Shown one piece after another: positions 56,744-64,000 of a stretch of DNA of 64,000 nucleotides. The first letter of the stretch is position 1, and each line of letters opens with the position of its first letter. Source of the stretch: Mytilus californianus (lineage: Eukaryota; Mollusca; Bivalvia; Mytilida; Mytilidae); the NCBI RefSeq assembly GCF_021869535.1, contig NW_026262712.1:49830884-49894883 (forward strand), in the 5' to 3' direction. Both the position numbers and the translations under genes were made by a program. Below the pieces are notes generated by a model. It saw only the letters and a program-made list of their open reading frames with translations, was not told where the DNA came from and did not search any database.

Positions 56744-57110
56744 AACAAGCATATATATATATATCAAGTGGTTTTGGAAACTGTATTAACTAACGTGTTC
56801 ACGTCCCCTTTACATGCTTGTAAAGTGTCTCAATCGCTACCAATTATCTATTTAGCTGCACAAGTATTCGTCACTTGCAATTTTCACTATATATTTCAAA
56901 CAAAACCATGTTTGAAACAAGGTATTGTGAGGTCATTTCTTGCTGGATTTTTATCGACTGAGTACCAACAAGAAAGATAATTGTCTCACAAGATTTACTT
57001 ATTTACTTGGTTAACATTTTGTTGTGAGTCGTTTATATATTTCTGATGATGATATAAACACGACTTTTATCTATTTTCAGGAAATTTGTTTATCGTAAAT
57101 AGTTATCAGA
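56744..57110. other. No gene seen
   Basis: Includes a plus-strand frame of 83 codons (56729-56980) without recognisable similarity. Confidence 0.45.
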
Positions 57111-57330
57111 AACAATTTAAACGAGAGAACCAACATCCTAATTTGTAATATAACAATTAATGAACAACCGAGTATAACAGACATGAACCAACGACAACCA
57201 CTGAACTACAGGTTCATGACTTAGGCCGGCACATACATACTGTAGCGGTGTTAAAATGTTTATGAACGCACAACACTCCTTAACTGGGACAGTGGTATAA
57301 CAGCTAAACATCAGAACAAACTGTTCTTTT
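57111..57330 (-). repeat. Repeat A, internal fragment without the 3' end
   Basis: cgacaaccactgaactacagg through ggcacatacatac to ctgggacagtggtataacag, colinear with 41740-41940. Confidence 0.75.
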
Positions 57331-58444
57331 TTCGAATGTTTTGAGTGCACGATTTATGTTTGAGCCTTTGTTTTGTGTACTAAGGTGTGCAACATTTTTT
57401 AATCTCTAATTAACGAGGAAATTATTTTTGGATTCGATAAAAGACATCTTTGTACCTAGCCACGAACAAACGAAAATAAGTGTCTCTAGTATTCCCAGAG
57501 ATTTGAGGCTAAGGTTTGCACACAGAACTTTGTTAACGGACGTTGCAGACATAATTTAAAGACAAAGTATGTGTTCTTTAAATTGGGTTACATCGGATAT
57601 CAAAAAAATTAAATGGATTACTCTAGTGATGTGACAATATTGTCATTAAATATGCTTACCATATGACATTAGCTGTAATTTATTTCATGATCAAAGTTTT
57701 TTCTAGAATAACGTGCCTAGCAAACTAAAATCGCCATTTGCAGCTATTTTTTTTTTTAAATCAAATTGAATCAGTACGTACTACTGCTAGTAAAATCCCT
57801 AGTGAGGCGCTGATTTTATTAGTACTTTATTTACTTACACATTACGTAATTTTACAATACTAAGATTGCAATTTAATCAGATTCCAAATCAGAATTTGTC
57901 GTCTCTTAAGACCTTTTAGTTTTAAACAAAAAACTATCAGAGTTTGATAAACATTTTAAGTATTATAGAAAAGAGTTAAATAGGTACACGATACCGTTTA
58001 ATGTTTTTCATCCATAACGTTTTCTGAAAAAAATCCTTAGTCGAGGAAATCATCATCTGTTTGTTTCGCGATTCCGTTAAATACCTTTGAAATTCAATTT
58101 CTGATCAGTGCGCATACTTGCAATCTTTGACACCCGATCTAACATCAAGATTGAATGCGTTTCTTCAGCACTTTTTATTAACATGTGCTCTAAATAAATA
58201 TATCTCATGTTTGCTCGATAGAATATTTGTCGATCGTTGTTTGACAAAAGCAACTCGTTTTTACGGAGTTAGTCTTGGTTAATGGATATGAGTAAGTAAG
58301 GCATTTGTAATTAAAGTTAGTTTTCTCAATTTTTTTAAGCACTCTTGTGAAGCAGAAGTCAGATAGTCTGTGCATCTTAACTATATTGATGTAAATGGAT
58401 GTCACAGCGTGCTAGTGAATTTTTCAAATTATGTTCCTTACTGT
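57331..58444. other. No gene seen
   Basis: AT-rich sequence with no recognised exon or repeat. Confidence 0.5.
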
Positions 58445-59450
58445 ATAAAATTGAGAATGGAAATGGGGAATGTGTCAAAGAGACAACAACCCGACCATAG
58501 AGCAGACAACAGCCGAAGGCCACCAATGGGTCTTCAATGCAGCGAGAAACTCCCGCACCCGTCCTTCAGCTGGCTCCTAAACAAATAAGTATACTAGTTC
58601 AGTGATAATGGACTTCATTCTAAACTCCAAATTATACACAGGAAACTAAAATTAAAAACAAAACAAGACTAACAAAGGCCAGAGGCTCCTGACTTGGGAC
58701 AGGCGCAAAAATGCGGCGGGGTTAAACATGTTTTTTGAGATCTCAACCCTCCCCCTATACCTCTATCCAATGTAGAAAAAACAAACGCACAACAGTACGC
58801 ACAGTAAAACTCAGTATAAGAGAAGTCCGAGTCCGATGATGTCAGAATAGGAAACAAAAGAAAATAAACAAAATGACAATAATACATAAATAACAACAGA
58901 CTACTAGCAGTTACTGACATGCCAGCTCCAGACCTCAACTAAACTGATTGAAAGATTATGTCTTCATCATATGAATATCAGGCACAATCCCTCCTGTTAG
59001 GGGTTTAGTATTATACCGTCATAAAATATATGAGAAGAACATAACCCGTGTCATGCCAACAACTGGTTTTAGAATAAATGTGTTAATTCCGAAGCAAAGA
59101 TCCTATAAGTGAATCAATATTAAAGCCAAAATATGCAATCCTAAATGACCTGACAACAGTATCGTAACTATATCCCTTCTTAATAAGTTTGTTTATAGGT
59201 TTTGTTAGCTTTTGAGGTGAATACTGACATTTTTGTGCTTTGTAAAGAATATTACCATAAAAGATTGGATGTGAAATACCCGAACGTATAAGATGTCTGC
59301 ATGTTGAGTTATATTTACGAATGATGTCCTTATACCGATGATAAAATTTAGTAAATGTTTTGACTAGTTTATGATATCGAAAACCCTGGTGTAATAATTT
59401 TTCAGTAATACATAAATTTCTCTCGCTAAAATATAATACGTTGTTATGTA
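58445..59450 (-). pseudogene. RT retroelement, 5'-truncated copy with long 3' untranslated region
   Basis: Minus strand from 59450: SERNLCITEKLLHQGFRYHK, KTFTKFYHRYKDIIRKY, HLIRSGISHPIFYGNILY and KKGYSYDTVVRSF up to a TAA, the C-terminal part of the RT element seen at 14.9 kb (which keeps the YLDD box). It is followed by about 600 bp of 3' untranslated sequence ending in the shared terminus (plus strand ataaaattgagaatgg at 58445). This copy links the abundant gaatgtgtcaaagagacaac repeat to an RT-coding element. Confidence 0.82.
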
Positions 59451-59889
59451 TGTCTACCTTCTTTGTCTTACTATGGACATGATTGGCTTAGATTACACTC
59501 AGTCCTGTTATTTTGATAATAGAATAAGCTATAATGGTTATTTAATCTCGGCTGTTGAAACAGCTTAGATTCAGGTGTTATAGAAGTTTTTCTAATTTGC
59601 CACTGTGTTTTAACAGTTGACTTATGTTACTAAGATAAATCATACAGAATTCTTTTTGAGAAACAGATATAAAAACTCAATAGATTTTGTATAATTGAGA
59701 AAACCCTAAGGGCTAACTAAACCAATTAAATATATTAGAAGAACATTAAATCATGGATTTCATAGATACGATTTCCATTAGTGTTTTCTTCTGAAATGAT
59801 ATTATAGTTTTATGAAATATTTCTATTTCTATGGGAGTATTTAAAGTGGGTCAACGTACGGACGAACAGTACTAAATATACATATACAT
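59451..59889. other. No gene seen
   Basis: AT-rich spacer between the RT remnant and the 353-bp array. Confidence 0.5.
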
Positions 59890-61052
59890 GGATTTCAAAT
59901 GTTTGGCATTGAGCGTTCCTGATGAAGGTAAATCCAGTAAAAGCGCTTCGGACGCATGAAATTATTAAACGTGTTGTTTTCAATTTTTTACATCACTGGG
60001 TCGATACCTCTGCTGGTGGACTATCAGTCATCGAGGGTATCATCAGCTCAGTAGTCGGTACTTCGGTACTGACATGATTTATAACAAACTTTTCTAAAAT
60101 TGTCCGTTTATAAATTTTGAAATTATAAAGAAACTAAGGTTTCAACTCCCTCAGGCAAAGTTGACCTGAGATGAATTTGGCTATTTGTTTTAGGTTTTTC
60201 TGTCATATAGCTCTTCAACTGTTTCGGTACTTATACATTCCTCGGATTTCAAATGTTTGGCATTGAGCGTTCCTGATGAAGATAAATCCAGAAAAGCGCT
60301 TCGGACGCATGAAATTATTAAACGTGTTGTTTTCAATTTTTTACATCACTGGGTCGATACCTCTGCTGGTGGACTATCAGTCCCCGAGGTTATCATCAGC
60401 TCAGTAGTCGGTACTTCGGTACTGACATGATTTATAACAAACTTTTCTAAAATTGTCCGTTTATAAATTTTGAAATTATAAAGAAACTAAGTTTTCAACT
60501 CCCTCAGGAATAGCTGACCTTAGATGAATTTGGCTATTTGTTTTAGGTATTTTTGTCATATAGCTCTTCAACTGTTTCGGTACTTATACATCCCTCGAAT
60601 TTCAAATGTTTGGCATTGAGCGTTCCTGATGAAGATAAATCCAGAAAAGCGCTTCGGACGCATGAAATTATTAAACGTGTTGTTTTCAATTTTTTACATC
60701 ACTGGGTCGATACCTCTGCTGGTGGACTATCAGTCCCCGAGGATATCATCAGCTCAGTAGTCGGTACTTCGGTACTGACAAGATTTATAGCAAACTTTTC
60801 TAAAATTGTCCGTTTATAAATTTTGAAATTATAAAGAAACTAAGGTTTCAACTCCCTCAGGCAAAGTTGACCTTAGATGAATTTGGCGATTTGTTTTAGG
60901 TATTTTTGTCATAAAGCTCTTCAACTGTTTAGGTACTTATACATCCCTCGGGTTTCAAATGTTTGGAATTGAGCGTTCCTGATGAAGGTAAATCCAGAAG
61001 GGCGCTTCAGACGCATGAAATTATGAAATGTGTTGTTTTCAATTTTTTATTC
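59890..61052. repeat. 353/354-bp tandem array, about 3.3 units
   Basis: The landmark tttcaaatgtttgg(c/a)attgag recurs at 59893, 60247, 60600 and 60953. Each unit contains gagcgttcctgatgaag, gcgcttcggacgcatgaaat, a cactgggtcgatacctctgc segment and tcatcagctcagtagtcgg. The units are very alike. Single or split relatives occur at 21.6-22.3 kb and 63.48-63.55 kb. The 88-codon plus frame at 60553-60819 is one unit read through; it is not conserved as a frame in its neighbours. Confidence 0.93.
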
Positions 61053-62384
61053 ATTCTTCAAAAATGGCAAAAGTAAATTTACGCAATAATTTCTGAATTA
61101 ACAGTCATTTTAAAATTAAGGAACGTATCTTCCTCGTGCATTAATCTGATTCCTTGTACGGGTTAAGCTTTACGTTTGGTCAATTTTGATTTAATCAGAT
61201 CTTCAACGTTTGTATTAGATTTTGGACTTTCATGTATTTTGGCCTCGAGTATCACTAACTAGACACTAAATGTTCGAAATGCTTATCTTGTTCAGTAAAA
61301 TTGGTACAGTAAATTTTATTTTAGGCGAACATCTAGACGACCCGGCAATATATCATTCTTTATAAGGATACGGATTTTTATCAAGTTTTTTATATGGATA
61401 AGGATTTTTGTGAAGTTTCTCTGTAAGGATAAGGATTTTCAGTAAAGGACTTGGTAAACTAACTCATAGTTTCGCTGTGATAGTGTAGTGAAAACTTGAT
61501 TAAAACATATGCTAGAATAGCCAATTGTTTCAGTTAAAAAACATATTTTATTAATTGCGTCATTAGTGACGTAATTGTGACGTCATAATGAAGGGGAATT
61601 TCATAAAACCTGATTTTTTGCAGAATTCTGCAAAATTTACGACATAGTTCTCAAAATTAACAGTAGCGCCACCATTCGCCCACAAATATTTTTGCTGAAA
61701 TATTCTTTATATACCATATTTTTTACTTCTCAATAAACATTTCAATGGGCGAGGGGTGGCGCCACATACCAAATCATGAAAAAAGGTGGAAAAATTGAAA
61801 AATGTCTAGACAAATGGACGAAAACTAAATCTATTCCTATTTCAGGTTAATATATTTATAAATATGAAGCAGATATATAATTTTCGTTTCATACTTTTAA
61901 ATATCATACATTTAGCAATGCATGCCCATTAGATTTACTTAATAATTGAAGTTAGAAAAAACACATTTACAGGGCCGTTTATTTGTGTTCCTGGCCTTAC
62001 TCCTTTACATGTAGGTGTCCAGTATAAAGATTAGGGATTTTTATCGTTATTTGTTTTTTTTTTATGTTACCATGACATTTAAAAAATGATACATATATTG
62101 CTTAGTTTCATCATTTAAATTGATAACGCTTAGAACAACAGTTCATAGATCTAAAAATAGATAAAAATGATAAATATAGTCAAAAGAATTAAAATAAAAA
62201 TAATACATAATAACAATCAAAAGTAACAACGTAATCTTAGAATATTGCGTTTGAAATATAAAGATAAAAAAAATGAATAAAACATACATTTGTAACAAGA
62301 AAGAACGAAAAAATGAAAGAAAGATAATAAATAGATAGATAAAATAAATGATGTTCTTGGGATAAGTCTTTCCGTATATGTAGG
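61053..62384. other. No gene seen
   Basis: Contains short direct repeats of ataaggatttt(t/g) (61365-61440) and AT-rich sequence; no exon was recognised. Confidence 0.5.
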
Positions 62385-62585
62385 ATAGAATTGTTAGAAT
62401 CAATTCTTTGGTAATACTGTCAATATCTGGTTTAGTGTAGAACTGTCAGAATCAATTCTAGGATAATACTGTCAATATCGGTTTAAGTGTAAAACTGTCA
62501 GAATCAATTCTAGGGTAATACTGTCAATAACTATTCGTGTGGAACTACCAGAATCAGTTCTATGGTATGTCTAAAATTGTTCTAG
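62385..62585. repeat. 52-bp tandem repeat, about 3.5 units
   Basis: gaatcaattct recurs at 62397, 62449 and 62501, and as gaatcagttct at 62551. The units include taatactgtcaata(t/a)c and a(g/a)aactgtcag. Confidence 0.88.
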
Positions 62586-64000
62586 GTAGGAACTGTCTGA
62601 AACAGTTTAGGATATAACTATTTCTGTAATAATCTTTTTAAAAGGTGTCAGAAGTACTGGTCTCTCGACAGTTACTGTAAGATTTGAAAAAGAGATTTAA
62701 ATAGATCCCGACAGTATATTTTATATTGTATCCAAGCTGATTCAGATATTTCCATTACAGTAAAATCTAATCTCGTAAATCATCTAGCGAGTCAATGATT
62801 GTTGACATTTAACTACTGGTAAATCAAACATTAAATGCTTCTCTAGATTTTTACCCGTATAAACATCTAAAAATTAAAACTAGACACAAAATATTATACT
62901 TCAGCGAAAGCAACATAAACCCCTTGAAACAAATATAGTTGAAACACAGGTGACCATGACGTATAAGTCATTCATGACATTTCCCTATGTATAAGTGGCA
63001 CTCGTAGTATTGCTGATGATCATTGCAAGTAAACATTCAGGGACAATTCCCATTGGTTGGTGTGACTACCATGGTACAGAGGAGCAGATTATGGATACAA
63101 TATATCCGTGTTATCTGTGACACGGATGATGTATATTTACAAACCAAATGATGAATTTATACGTTAATATTTCGATGGTATGACTACAACTTTACCATAA
63201 GGATCATCTGGTTCAATAGCTTCATAACGAGCAGTACAACCTATATCAAGTAAATCATGATAGGAAATGCTAGCCCTTTGATATCGTATCAACTTTGAAA
63301 TACTTTCTCATTACATTGTACAACGAATGATGTTTTCAATGGACAAATTAAAATGCTGCTCTTGCTACAGTTTTAAATGTTTTAACTAGTTCAAATCAAT
63401 TTTGTTCAATGTTTGTGATTTTTCTACTAGTAAATTCCTATTCATCATTTGTAATGGAAAATCCTGTGTTCATTACACATTTCACATTTGGTAAAGTTTC
63501 AGTATCACCAGCCCAGTAGTCAGCCCTTCTGTGCTGACATGAATACATAATCTATCAATAATTTTTGCTTCTTTTTCCCAGAAACATTTGACGTCACAAC
63601 GTCCTGTGTCGTGTTTACCCCCAAATGACTCCAGGTCAAACAGGGTATTCATAAATGAAATCGAAATCTTGTGATCATCAATATGGTCATGATTATGAAT
63701 TAATCTTAGATTTCTTTCGAAATACTAAACATTTTCTACCAGAGAAATACATTAACTAAGCTGTATTTGTCAAAACCTTTATGAATTTGGGTCATCAATG
63801 CTCTTCAACTTTGTACTTTATTTATTATTTTTGTTGTTGACTTTTGTTATTCATGCCTAACTGATGAGTTTTTGGTAGAGGAAACGCGCGTTTCGTCTGC
63901 AACAGACTCATCAGTGACACTCGAATCATGATGTCAATTTCAGAGAATGTTTTGTTTGATGGAGAGTATTATTTTTTTGTTTATAAAAAATGATTTTTCC
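62586..64000. other. No gene seen; two dispersed repeat traces
   Basis: 63480-63545 carries the tatcaccagcccagtagtca segment of the 353-bp family. 63855-63930 is a palindromic copy of the cgcgtttcgtct / gactcatcagtgacactcga motif. Otherwise unrecognised. Confidence 0.5.

Noticed and set aside
60553-60819. 88-codon plus-strand ORF
   Set aside because: It is one unit of a 353-bp tandem array; the frame is not kept in the neighbouring units.

Overview
The window reads as nuclear DNA of a marine bivalve, most likely a mussel (Mytilus-like). It is AT-rich and intron-rich, almost free of long ORFs, and full of dispersed repeats that I recognise from mussel sequence: the 'gatgtggtatgattgcc' family, the 'gaatgtgtcaaagagacaac' family, the 'actgggtcgataccnctgctggtgg' repeat and tRNA-headed SINEs. 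The species call rests on recognition and was not searched.

Region 1 (about 2.1-13.7 kb, minus strand) holds the only host gene that can be assembled with confidence. It is the 5' part of an SLC5-family sodium-coupled solute transporter, closest to the SMCT/SMVT group (SLC5A8/A12/A6). Five exons join in phase into 206 residues, ending at the family motif GGLKAVIWTDVFQ; the rest of the gene lies left of the window. Intron 3 carries a 4.3-kb array of a 36-bp minisatellite with higher-order duplications. Intron 4 carries an uninterrupted copy of a roughly 1-kb dispersed repeat, called E here. Intron 2 contains a 96-nt in-frame candidate cassette exon.

Region 2 (14-23.4 kb) is gene-poor. It holds fragments of retroelements, including a decayed reverse-transcriptase element (14.9-15.8 kb), and small tandem repeats.

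Region 3 (23.4-36 kb) is a nested transposon locus. A second copy of repeat E is split by three insertions. The first is a 37-bp perfect palindrome. The second is a 1638-bp element whose ends begin with the same bases as that palindrome. The third is a 4611-bp Mutator-like element with a 9-bp target duplication and a broken transposase remnant. The copy of E in intron 4 shows the empty site for all three. Immediately to the right lies an L1/Tx1-type LINE with an intact 1266-codon ORF (endonuclease, reverse transcriptase, zinc knuckle) and a poly(A) tail, then an inverted remnant of another non-LTR element.

Region 4 (36.5-42 kb) holds inverted-repeat and fold-back elements, a TTAA-flanked MITE, a 55-bp tandem repeat grown from part of a dispersed element, and a (GA)n tract.

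Region 5 (42.8-56.7 kb) is a tandem segmental duplication with units of 6.5 and 7.3 kb. The copies differ by lineage-specific insertions: a MITE and a repeat-containing block in copy 2, retroelement fragments in copy 1. Each copy holds three SINE-like repeats and one candidate first exon of a secreted coiled-coil protein. That exon is open in copy 2 and has lost its start in copy 1.

Region 6 (57-64 kb) holds a second reverse-transcriptase remnant, a 353-bp tandem array and a 52-bp tandem array, with no recognisable gene. I saw no rRNA, CRISPR, promoter or functional tRNA gene that I could support.
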